A stretch of DNA of 46,437 nucleotides from Monosiga brevicollis MX1 (lineage: Eukaryota; Opisthokonta; Choanoflagellata; Craspedida; Salpingoecidae). The stretch's first letter is position 1; each line of letters starts with the position of its first letter. Shown one piece after another: positions 19,518 through 38,270 of this stretch. The translations under genes and the position numbers were made by a program. The notes beneath the pieces were generated by a model, which was not told where the DNA came from, ran no database searches, and saw only the letters and a list, made by a program, of their open reading frames with translations. The stretch lies in assembly GCF_000002865.3 (NCBI RefSeq), contig NW_001865083.1, positions 44,602-91,038 on the forward strand. The letters run 5' to 3'.

Positions 19518-20962
19518 TCAATTCGTAGCTGCAGCTTGAGCGGCGAGCGGTAGAGCGGCCAGGCAGTCACAAAGTGTTTGTAGGTCCTGGATATTGAACA
19601 ATTGAGGATCTACGCGCCAGCCGATGCTATAGAGAACAGCAGCAGCGCACCGCCAGCGTCTCATCTGCTCCGCATGAATCAAGCCTTGAACTGCCGAAAC
19701 ATTGAAACCCAATGAGAACAAGACAATGCGAGCAATCACATGTCAAGCAGGTTCGCACCAGTGGGATTTGCAGTTTGATAGGAGCAAAGGGTACGGGTTG
19801 CGCCCAATAGTTCCTCAATCACCTATCAAGCAAAACAGGTCCATCGTTGAGCAAACTTTTGCCTCTGCAATCAATACCACGAGTTAAAAAAAAGGCCCAC
19901 CTCCGGTTCGATGGGATCCCTGCGAAGAAGCAGATCCAAGGGTCGTGTACCCGTCTGCCACAGAAGGCCATCAGCTGTCAAGTGCGGGTGCAGCAAAACA
20001 GCGGCAAAGGTATGGACGGCATCGCGATAAAAGGCTTACAAGATCTCTCGCATCTGGGTCGGCACCGTGCCGCAAGAGCTGACGGATAACCTTTCGGCTG
20101 GCAGAGATGTTACTGCAAATTGCATGGAGCGGCGTTTGGCCGTCCTATATGATGTGATCAATGTTTGAGACCATGAGGAACGAGCTCCTCGCGGGAGGAA
20201 GATACAGCAGGAAACAAGACGGGGTGCAGGAGCACCGATAAAGAGGAGAAGAAGGAAGAGAGGGGTACTGCACTGACGTTGTCCTTGGCTTCAGTATCAA
20301 CCCTGTGCTCCAACAGCATCTCCACCACCTTAACATGACATTTTTGGCAGGCCCAGTGCAGTGGTGTCCAGCCATCCTGCGGAATGATGCATCACAGGTG
20401 CAGCATAATGTGATACAGGTCTGTACCATCATAAGGGGGTGAGGGAGGTACTGTACTAACGTCTTCCTTGGCTTCAGTATCGGCACCGTGCTTCAACAGC
20501 ACCTCCACCACCTTGACATAACCTCTATTGCAGGCCCAGTGCAGTGGTGTATAGCCATACTGTTGAAGCATTACGTGTGGGTACAGCATCATCATTGTCA
20601 TAGGTGCACCAGCATAGAGAAGTAAAGGGGGGTATTGTACTGACGTTGGCCTTGGCTTTAGCATCTGCACCGTGCTGCAACAGCATCTCCACCACCTTTA
20701 CATGACCGTTTTGGCAGGCTCTGTGCAGTGGTGCGTCGCTATACTGTGGGATCATGCATGCCCCCGTGTTACACCAAAACGACACCACATTCGGCGACGA
20801 ATTTAAAGCGTTACCAATTTCACACAGAATAAGACGTACCAACGATTTGAATTTGGCAGCATCTTGAATACGTTGGTGGTCCCAACTGCTCACCAGCTGC
20901 AGCGCCTCTTGTGGATCTGACGACCAGCAGGCATTGTACAGCTGCACTCCAGCATCACTCAT
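19518..20962 (-). CDS. Small ankyrin-repeat protein B (8 exons)
   Basis: Minus-strand exons 20962-20840, 20743-20645, 20559-20461, 20376-20278, 20144-20040, 19954-19901, 19822-19759 and 19690-19518 give 271 aa. It is a tandem paralogue of gene A with one more 33-residue repeat exon. The three 99-nt exons read YSDAPLHRACQNGHVKVVEM, YGYTPLHWACNRGYVKVVEV and DGWTPLHWACQKCHVKVVEM at their starts, and each ends in an AKxN or AKED motif before a GTCAGT or GTTAGT donor. The 35-residue repeat, the TGTRPLDLLLRRDPIEPE exon and the VIEELLGATRT exon match gene A one for one. The C-terminal exon keeps frame through a 3-nt insertion relative to A, which supports translation. Cytosolic scaffold role inferred. 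Confidence 0.74.
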
Positions 20963-21825
20963 CTCTTTTGCCTCCTCTATTCACCACGAATCTCATGAGC
21001 CCCCTCCAAGTACAACTTGTCTGACACCCAAGATGTCGGACTTCCAAAACGGCAGCAGGTCAGTCACCCTTGAGCTTCCCCCCACCCCCGCCTAATGCGC
21101 CAAAGAGCTTAGCTCTGGCAAACAGCACCGGTGATCAGTTGCAAAGGGAGGGTGTAATTGGTTGAAGCAGCGCACGTCGTCGACCGGGAAATGAGATCGG
21201 TGACCTTCACACAAAAAAAAAAAACTGGCAGAGGTGCTCTTGAAACCAAAAGACTTGTCAGGGAAAAAGTTGTTGTATCACCAAAAAGCGAGCGGGATCA
21301 AGACCCCGCACGTAATAGCCCAACGCCTCCAGCAGCCAGACGTTGATGCCGATCCCGCGAATCGATGTCAAACAGCAGAAGATGCTAGCAGTTACAGAAA
21401 AAAAATGTAACCAACACCAAACCAAACAAGGCGGGCTCGACATGAGAGCAACGCGTCTCCTCCTGGCAGGCCGGGACTCATTTGACATCGGTGTGCTCTG
21501 CCATCTCGAGTGCGACGGAGCATTGGCGGTTTCGTGCTGGTGGTCTTGGGCAAGTATGAGCTTGGTACGCGGCTGCTCTTTCACGACCAATACAATTGAA
21601 AGAGGTTCGTTTGGATAGCAGCAGTGAGCGATCTCGCACACACACACACACACACACACACAGGACATGAAGGTCTGACTTAAATTGCTGACAATCGCCA
21701 CCCACTCTTGTGTCTCCCAGTCTCCATTTTTATCGCCCCAGTCTCCGCGCAGACTCGGTACGTTGCCAGTGGAACAGGAAAAAAAAAAAAAAAAAAAAAA
21801 GAGAGAGAGAGATTTGAGGTTCAAG
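20963..21825. other. Upstream flank of ankyrin gene B, CA and poly-A tracts
   Basis: Duplicated flank to about 21380, a CA microsatellite at about 21637-21662 and a long A run at about 21779-21800. No supported gene. Confidence 0.5.
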
Positions 21826-21979
21826 TCAGTGAAACGGCAGCGCCGCGGTGGCCGCCATCCCCTTGACTGTGGCCTTGAGCACCGGCCTGGTGGCCAGACA
21901 ACTGCCCATCTTCATGTTTTCAAGTTTACAAAGGCTGCGCTTGACGCTCTTAACGGCCTGTTCCTTCTGTTCAATGGAG
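21826..21979 (-). CDS. Possible terminal exon of a small unrecognised gene
   Basis: On the minus strand, after a CTTTGCAG acceptor, an open stretch of 51 codons reads SIEQKEQAVKSVKRSLCK... and ends with TGA at 21826. Its charged, helix-like composition differs from the repeat frames around it. Upstream coding exons could not be placed with confidence (a candidate start lies near 22120). The product is not recognised; it may not be a gene. Confidence 0.25.
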
Positions 21980-22592
21980 CTGCAAAGTGGCATCTCGTTG
22001 TGTGTGTGTGTGTGTGTGTGGCGTTGACGTGTATCGTGACGAATTACGGCAGCGCAAGGCCCCAGCATCCTGTATCTGTGCATCACTTGCAGCCTTGATG
22101 CTTCTCCTTGCCTGCCGTTTTTCTCGATGCATCCATGTCAAGTGCTTTCGTGTCCTCATGTCACTGTACCACTTTGCCTTGTGCTTGGCTGGTTATGTGA
22201 CGTTGGTCTTTTTCTGTTTGTTTTGCGTGTGGCTGTCTTTCAAAGGGCAGTCGAGGTTCTCAGCACCATCTCCCCTGCGCCTTCAAATGCACTGGTCTTC
22301 CATGGGAAAGCATTCAACACTGCCGCACTTTCTTTTGCTCCCACTGCCATTTTTCCACTGTCAATACGGCTCACTGCACCTTTTTTTTTTTTTTCCCCCT
22401 CATCAGCATCCAAGGCCTCCATCTGCTCGAGTCACATCAACGCTCGACTTTTCGTTTTCCCTACTCTCTGCCGCAACGGTACGTCGAGTCAGATAAGCTG
22501 CCACGTTTCACGTCTATCTGCACGGGCTTTTGTCTCTTCTGGGAGCCCCGGTTTTTTTTTTCTGCTCACGACGGGTCTGTCTGCCTTTTTAG
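21980..22592. other. Upstream region of the proteasome gene
   Basis: Contains a GT tract (about 22000-22020), pyrimidine-rich stretches and, just before ATG 22593, a CTTTTTAG acceptor-like sequence, so the PSMD3 gene may have a 5' UTR intron. No other gene is recognised. Confidence 0.4.
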
Positions 22593-25055
22593 ATGGCGAC
22601 GGCGGAGAAGAAAAAGGCCTCGGCCAAGACGACACCAGAGGCCAAGGTGGCCGACAAGGAGGAGACCATGGATACAAGCGCCGACACCGTGGTGGACCAC
22701 GCCAAGCTCGCCTTTGCAGGTTAGTGCCAAACTGGAAGCGTTTCTGATCCGCACTTTGCTCATCAAGGCCGTATGCACATTTCAGACATTGAGCGCAATG
22801 TTACGCTGCTCCGCGAGTCGGTCAAGCAACACGAGCCCCGCTACAGTTATCGTGCGCTTCGCAAACTCAACTCGCTGCGCAAGCGCCTCACCCCCGAAGT
22901 CTTGGCCAAGGCCCTCAATTCACTCTGGCCCGCCACCGATGATGCCGGTCAGCTTTGTTTTTCTTTCTTTTTTCTTTCTTTCTCCTTTTTTTCTTTTTCC
23001 TTGGTGCTTTGTCTTTCCAAGTTGGTGTTCAAGTTTCCAGCAGGACAAAGGCCGCTCACCCTTTGCGCATGCGCCTGGTGCCACCTTTGTGGATAGAATC
23101 TGGTGAGGACCGTGCCTTGCTGCTCAAGAAACTTGGTGTTGCGGCCGAGAGCTCCGCCATGGACACGGAGGAGGATGCTAGCCCCGCGACCAACAACACC
23201 AACGCAGACATTGGTCAAGTTGAAGTTCAGCTTTACCTCCACCTTCTCACGGTCATCCTCCTTCTCGACCAGCAGCGTCTTGATGAGGTTTGCTCGTGGG
23301 ATTATTGGGTGGAGCCCGCTCCTACGCACACCCAAAAGCCTCACGTCAACTTTACTGCCGCCATAGGCCAACGAGGTATCCACGGCCCTGGTGACGCGCA
23401 TTGATAGCCTCACACGGCGCAGTGCCCACGTTGTAAGTTGACAACGTCTTTGGCATGCGCATGACTTCCTGGGCCCGCGCTGTGTTGGAAAGTCATTCAC
23501 TCCTCGTTGATGCTTCTAGCTTGGAGCACGGGCATTCTTCTTCCATGCCAGGATATGCGAGTGCCAGCCGCGGGTAGGCGCCCCATTCCCGCCCATTTTC
23601 AGCATTCTCATTATATATTGCGTCGCAAAAGCTCACGCGCGTTCGCTCGATTTTCTTGTGGTGTCAACAGCATGTTCCAGCGTGCGCTGCGCAAGGCCTC
23701 TTTGGCCAACAACGAGGACGGACAGGCGGTCATTATCAATGCACTCCTTCGCTCCTTGCTTCAGGATCGTCTGTATGATCAAGCCGACCTGTTGGTCTCG
23801 AAGACAGACTTTCCGGAGAGCGCTCAAAATGCCGAAGCCGCTCGCTACCAGTATTACCTTGGTGCGTGCGTGTCATGGCGAGCCATGATTTTGCACTTGC
23901 GGTGTTTGTTTGTTTGTTTTGCGTTGTGACAAAGTCTTTCGCGCTGCCACCTCTCACCTTACGCTTGTATGTGCGCTTTGATGGACCCAGGTCGCATCAA
24001 GGCGATCCAGCTTGATTACTCGGAGGCCTATCAGCATTTGATTGAGGCAACGCGCAAAGCACCATCGGGCGCCTCGGGCTTTTTGCAACACGTGCACAAA
24101 GTATTGGTGATTGTGCAGTTGCTCATGGGTGACATCCCCGAGCGCGAGCTGTTCCGTCGCCCGGCGCTGCGCAAGTCGCTCGAGCCTTACTACCAGTTGA
24201 CGCATGGTGCGTCCTTGTGTCGTCTCGTCAAACGATTGATATCCTTGTTTGGTTGGCTGGTGAGGCGCGCGGGTGTGGGGACAATTTTGCTCACCTTTGG
24301 CGCACTTGCCTGTGAAACGTAGCTGTGCGTCGAGGTGACCTGCGCACCTTTAATCAGGTTGTGCAAGAGTTTGGGGCCAAGTTCAAGGCCGATGAGACTT
24401 TTACTCTGATCATGCGCCTGCGACACAGTGTCATCAAGACGGGTGTTCGCAAGCTCAGCCTGAGCTACTCGCGCCTTTCGCTCGCCGATGTTGCTGCCAA
24501 GCTGCACCTTGAATCGGCTGATGAAGCCGAGTACATTGTCGCCAAGGTAAGGGCTTTGGGTCGACATCTTTTTTGCTTTCATTTGCTTCAAGTCTCTCTT
24601 TTCATTTTTTTGTTGTCCTTTTTTTTTTTTTTTTTTTCCACTGTTGCAAAAATCATGATATCGTTGTGTGTGTAGGCCATTGGAGATGGCGTGATTGACG
24701 CACAGATCAACCATGCAGAGCAGTACATGACGTCGCAGGAGGTGGTTGACCTGTATGCAACGGGAGAGCCACAGGAGGCTTTCCATCAGCGCATCAACTT
24801 TTGTCTCAAGGTGCACCGTGACAGCGTCAAGGCGTTGCGTTTTGCGCCCAACGCATACCGCAAGCACCTGAACGATGCCGAGGTACGTCAGATGGATTTC
24901 GACCCAAAAGCTGAGCAGGGCAACGGCGAGTGGGCGGCAAGAGAGGGATGTGGCTATGGAGACTTTGGAACTGGGCTCATGGGCCGTGTTTCTTGCAGGA
25001 GCTCGAGCTGGAAGAAGACATTGATGTCAGTGAAGATGTCGAGGTGGATGAATAA
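22593..25055 (+). CDS. PSMD3: 26S proteasome non-ATPase regulatory subunit RPN3/PSMD3 (10 exons)
   Basis: Exons 22593-22719, 22786-22947, about 23022-23287, 23367-23432, 23520-23573, about 23603-23861, 23991-24206, 24323-24546, 24676-24882 and 24999-25055 give about 545 aa, close to the family's usual size. Landmark segments match RPN3: [79 protein letters not shown] and [14 protein letters not shown]. The C-terminal half is the PCI domain, and the chain ends in an acidic tail. RPN3 is a scaffold subunit of the lid of the 19S regulatory particle, active in cytosol and nucleus (family knowledge). The exact acceptors of exons 3 and 6 are uncertain by a few codons (23022 or 23034; 23603). The only clear housekeeping gene in the window. 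Confidence 0.93.
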
Positions 25056-25368
25056 GCCACTATGGGCAGTGGAGGCTCGTGCCCATGGCTCGCGGCGTGG
25101 CTCCCACATTTGACTGTTTGTCCCACTGTTGACAACCTGTTGTTCTTGTTCTTGTTCTTGTTTTTGTTCTTGTTCTTTGCCCGTTCTCTGTCATGCTGTC
25201 ACCCCTGTCCATCCGAGCAAAAAGCTTCTTTGGCTCGCAATTGCAACCCCCTCACCCTATCCCTCCCAAGCCGTCCGCGCGCGTTTGGTTTGTCTGACAA
25301 TTCAAACGCCTTTTTTTGAAGGGGGGTTTGTGGAGGACAAGGCTGAATTTCTTCCCCTCTATTTTCAA

Positions 25369-25457
<89 letters not shown>

Positions 25458-25634
25458 TATTTCTCTCTCTCTCTCTACGACAGCTTGATTGAGGAGGCGC
25501 GATGCTGGGGTCGTGAGTACATCGGGTGGCGTTGAGCTGGATTACGGCGTTGCTCTCTTGTCGGGGGGCTGCGGCTGGAGAGGTGATACAAAGATATAAG
25601 GGCCTCCTGTTTTTTTTAACAAACCCCTGCCGCG
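25056..25634. other. Intergenic region with CT microsatellite
   Basis: A (TC)n tract at about 25373-25485 lies between the proteasome gene and the receptor gene. The remaining sequence presumably holds the receptor's promoter. No TATA box is obvious. Confidence 0.6.
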
Positions 25635-34440
<8,806 letters not shown>

Positions 34441-34649
34441 GCCTGTGCTTGACCGTTCTCATCTCAAAAAAAAAAAAAAAAAAAAAAGGCTGGGTGTGGG
34501 GGCACGAAAAGGTGTCCTTAGGTCTCTCAAGCTGTCTGAAATGATTCATTTTACTCTCTCTCTCTCTCTCTCTCTCTTCTTTTAGGCGTTTTCTCTTGAT
34601 TTTTTTGTATGACTTGTTGGTTTCTCGTATTTTCTGACCTTGGTGCCAT

Positions 34650-34671
34650 CCCCCGACCCTAGGGTCGGGGG
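34650..34671. repeat. Perfect 22-bp palindrome
   Basis: Arms CCCCCGACCCT / AGGGTCGGGGG with no loop, 210 bp after the receptor stop codon. GC-rich, so it could form a cruciform or bind a dimer. No flanking element identifies it as a transposon end. Confidence 0.7.
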
Positions 34672-35173
34672 CTATTCGTGCCGGGCAAGTAAGCACGCCG
34701 GCTAGGCTCGTGGGCGTGCGATTCACACTATTCAATTCAAAAATGGTATCTGTACTACACCCGTGACACAGGTGGTGTTATTCTGGTAAAGCACCCTGCG
34801 CCGCTTTTCCACATCAAAAAAAGGAATGAAGACATGAGGGTTCGGAAAGTTTTTTTTAACAAGACAATTTTCCTGTTTTTCCCGATGGATGTATTTGCGG
34901 GATATTCTCGAAATTGTAGAGGAGTCCTCGTCGAGTGTTACACCAAGGAGGGAAGAGACTCGAGCCACAAGCACATGCCAGTGCAGGTAGTCGACGCTGC
35001 AATAGATGCAGTCAAAATAACGAGGCGGGGAGCTTGAATAAAAATTCTATTTTTTTCATCTATCATCATGTGAAACTGGAAGCACGGTTCTAATGGCAAG
35101 AAGAAAACATGCCAGGTGTGTATGGCCCAGGTCTACGATCAAGGCATGGCTGATGGCACTGTCCTGCCATCGG

Positions 35174-35179
35174 TTTATT
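35174..35179 (-). terminator. Polyadenylation signal AATAAA of the beta-helix gene
   Basis: TTTATT on the plus strand, 80 bp beyond the stop codon on the gene strand. Confidence 0.5.
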
Positions 35180-35258
35180 ACTAATGAATGTTCAATTTGG
35201 CTGTGCACACCCAAAAGCTTGGTGCATGGGACGTCGGGGGTAAAGTAAATGGGTGGGT

Positions 35259-37225
35259 TCACGGGCATGTGTCGACAGCGCCCTTGGCAACGCAACGGAT
35301 GGAGTAGCCGGGGCAGGGCACGAGCTGCTGGTCCACTTGCACGCGGACCTCGACGATGGATTGTGGGCTGTTGAGGAGTAGCTGGAGGGTGGCATCGGGA
35401 AGGGTGACATTGAAGCCATGATAGGGGTTGGGGGCGACGCCGGCAGGAACAAGGTCGTCACGCTCCTGATTGGCGACTTGGGTTGCACACAGCTCGCCAT
35501 CAACAAGAATGGCAACGGTGGCCGGGCCGAGGCCGTGACCAGGAAGGTCGTTGTCGACGACCCAACCGGAGAGGGTGGCCTGGGTGGATGTCAGGACAAA
35601 ATGGTCGACGGCGCCATCGAGACCGTTGGTGGGGCTGGAGCGGGCGGCATAGTTGGCGCGCTCGAGGATGATGGTATTGGTGACCGAGGGCGCGGCGTTG
35701 TCCTTGAAGGCGCGAATGTTGACAGCAAGCGTAGGACCCGGCCAGGTGGTGGGAAGGCCGGTGCTGGGGAGAACTGGGGCGTCGGCTTCAGGGCGGGAGC
35801 CGTCGATGGTGTACCGGAGAGTGGCCCCTGGGGTGGTACAAGAGGCAACAACGGTCATTGTGACGTTGTCGCTGGGGTCCGTAGGGTCGACGGGGTCGAG
35901 GTTGATGACGGGCATGGCAACAACCTCGCCCTGGTCGATTGTATTGTTGACCTTGTCCACGTTTGAGCTGCAGCCGGGAATCCGATCGTACATGGCCACG
36001 CTGCCGTTGCCACACGTCCAGAACCGGTTGTTTGCCACAACGGCGCTGGGCTTTTGGTTGTTGGGGCAGATGAAGGCGATGCCGCCGTGGTCGTCGTGGG
36101 GCTGTTCGCAACCGGCCATGATAAAGTTGTTGTCGTCGATTGATACGTTTTGGGAGGTGGTGGCGTGGCCAAAAACCATGATGCCGGCGCCATAGGACTG
36201 ATAAAAGGTGCAGCCGGAAAGGCGGAAGCCCGTGGCGGCGGTTTCAAAATCAAAGGCACAGCCGTCGGGGCCACCCATGTATTCGCCGCGTTGATTAAAA
36301 TCGGTGTTTTCAACCGAGTTGGCGCCTTCGATTGTGCCGATGATAACGTCGGTCGTGCCGTAGAGGAAGAGGTCGTGGGGTTGGTCACGGGCAAACACGG
36401 ATTGGCGGAGGTGCAGGTCGCTGCCCGAGCCAAAGCCAACGCAATTGCCGTTGCAGTGAGCAACGGTGTTGCTGTCGAGGTAGAGGCCGGCCACGTTGCC
36501 ACCGTTGTTGAAGAAGGCATCGAGACGAGAGGCGATGTTATTGCGAACGGAGAGGTTGACGACAGCAGCGCCGTCCACGGAGACGGCCGTGCCCCACTGA
36601 GGGTTGCTGGGGGAGTACGAGTGCATGGGGTAGTAGATGTCGCTGAAAAAGTTGTCAGCTAAGGGTTTGGTCGACGCGCACAGGTGGGGGCGGGGGTGAG
36701 GTGGTCGGGTAGTGGTCAGCAAGGCGCTGCAAGGCGCTTGAGGTGAGGGTGGGACAAACTGCAAAACGCACCAATGTCAATGTTTTGAAGGGTCTTGCCG
36801 GCTGTAGCTACGAGGGAGATGGCCTTGAAGCAGCCTTGCAGGTAAAGGTTTGTGATGGAGAGGTTGGACACGCCCACGGCACGAAGGCAGGCTTGGCGGG
36901 CGGCAGCCGAGGCGGGTCGGCTATGGCTGATACGGGGTCGTGGGGCCGTGGGATCGCCATAGGCACCGACGGTAACATTGGCGGCAAAGAAGAGCTCAAG
37001 AGGCTGGTCGAACCACACATCGCCGCGCTTGAGTAGAAAGGTGGACCCGCTCAAGGGAGCAACGGCACGCGTCTTGTTCAAACTGAGCCAGGGCTGATCG
37101 GGCGACGTGCCCGAGTTTTGATCGCTGCCCACTGTGGAAAAATAAAACGTGTCGGCTGATGCAGCGGCGATCAGCGAGATCAAAACGCCGACACACAACT
37201 GTGCGGCAGCGTAGTGGCGTGTCAT
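35259..37225 (-). CDS. Secreted right-handed beta-helix protein with chitobiase-C-like domain (2 exons)
   Basis: Minus-strand exons 37225-36772 and 36658-35259, joined in phase 1 (G|CT), give 617 aa. Signal peptide: AAQLCVGVLISLIAAASA. Next comes STVGSDQNSGTSPDQPWLSL, the usual entry of parallel beta-helix proteins. Repeated short strands with Asn ladders follow (LSITNLYLQGC, VVNLSVRNNIASRLDAFF, GLYLDSNTVAHCN, NVSIDDNNFIMAG). Around residues 390-460 is a CHB_HEX_C-like segment (TPGATLRYTIDGSRPE). A final beta-rich part has LSGWVVDND. Pectate-lyase-like folds act on or bind polysaccharides (family knowledge), but no catalytic set could be assigned. The nearest relatives of such architectures are often bacterial, so horizontal acquisition is possible; the intron argues for long residence. 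Confidence 0.75.
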
Positions 37226-37584
37226 CTTCCTGGCGATGCGTGCTGAGATGAACGGCGATCGCTGGGGGAGCAGAGCAGAAAAAAAAAATTAGAGGAAAGA
37301 GGACAAGCATTTGAGGTGAGTTGTTGAGATCCGATAGAGGAGAGCAGCCCGCGGGAGTGCATCATCTTTATGCACATGTGTGTGTGGGATGAGCAACGCC
37401 AGCCAGCGTGCGCTGCCACGGCTCGACAGCAGCGACAGAGCAAACACCAACAGGCAAGCGTCCCGATCACGAACAAAGATCGCAGCAACAAAACAGCCAA
37501 GCCACAATGGCCGCGCTCGCAGTGTACAAAGGAGCCGCATCAGAGCAACATGGCAGCAGCGCCGCAAGTGGAAGCGCTGCCCTT

Positions 37585-37619
<35 letters not shown>

Positions 37620-37960
37620 GCGGCGGCGGCGGCGGCAGCGCGGCGTCAGTGATTCCGTCGTACCTTGAAACCCCGTTTGAAGAGAATGGTCATGACTTGA
37701 GTTTATTTTGAGAGATGGGCCTCAAGGTTGATTTTTTGATAGTGTTAAAACAGTAAGCTTTTCAGAGAGTAGAGTCGAGTTTGCAGGCGATTTAGAGCAA
37801 GTGGTTACGGTGTAGAAAACATCAACAATTGAAAAAAAGTACATGACAATTTGTATTAACTTTTAAAAAATGTTTTAAAGTTTTAAAACAAATTTAAACA
37901 ACACCACACACCANACACACACACACTCTCTCTCTCTTCTCAAACCGACCAAACCAATTC

Positions 37961-38031
<71 letters not shown>

Positions 38032-38270
38032 TCTCTCTCTGCGGCAGCCGGGCTGGGCTGTCTGGGTGCCGATCGTCGGGTCATTAGGCTGGCTGTTTGA
38101 TTCGCTGGTGGTGGTGGTGGTGGTGGTGGTTGGTTGGTTGGTGTGATGGATGGGGTAGATTGAGCGACGATTCGAGGAGTCTTTCAGTTGGCAGTCACAG
38201 CCTTTTTTTTGTGGTTCCGCTACCACTGAACTTGACGGTCCACGATCCAGTGACGCGCCACAACGCCGCC
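37226..38270. other. Divergent intergenic region with several microsatellites
   Basis: Between the beta-helix gene (minus) and the second L-domain gene (plus). Contains an AGC/GGC tract (about 37588-37638) that creates Gln- or Ala-rich frames, a single N at 37913, the dispersed 22-mer at 37941, CT tracts to about 38040 and a TGG run (about 38106-38140). The last 58 bp before ATG 38271 is nearly identical to the 5' sequence of L-domain gene 1. No independent gene is supported. Confidence 0.6.
37941..37962. repeat. Second copy of the dispersed 22-bp element
   Basis: Exact match to 11214-11235, again preceded by CA and CT repeats and followed by a CT microsatellite. Confidence 0.75.

Larger units (their letters stand above)
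34441..35258. other. Intergenic region between convergent receptor and beta-helix genes
   Basis: Holds an A run (about 34466-34488), a CT tract (about 34554-34578), the 22-bp palindrome at 34650 and an AATAAA at about 35037 on the plus strand. No gene or RNA is recognised. Confidence 0.6.

Noticed and set aside
37408-37668. Gln/Arg-rich small protein
   Set aside because: Composed largely of the AGC/GGC microsatellite, with no conserved start context or domain.
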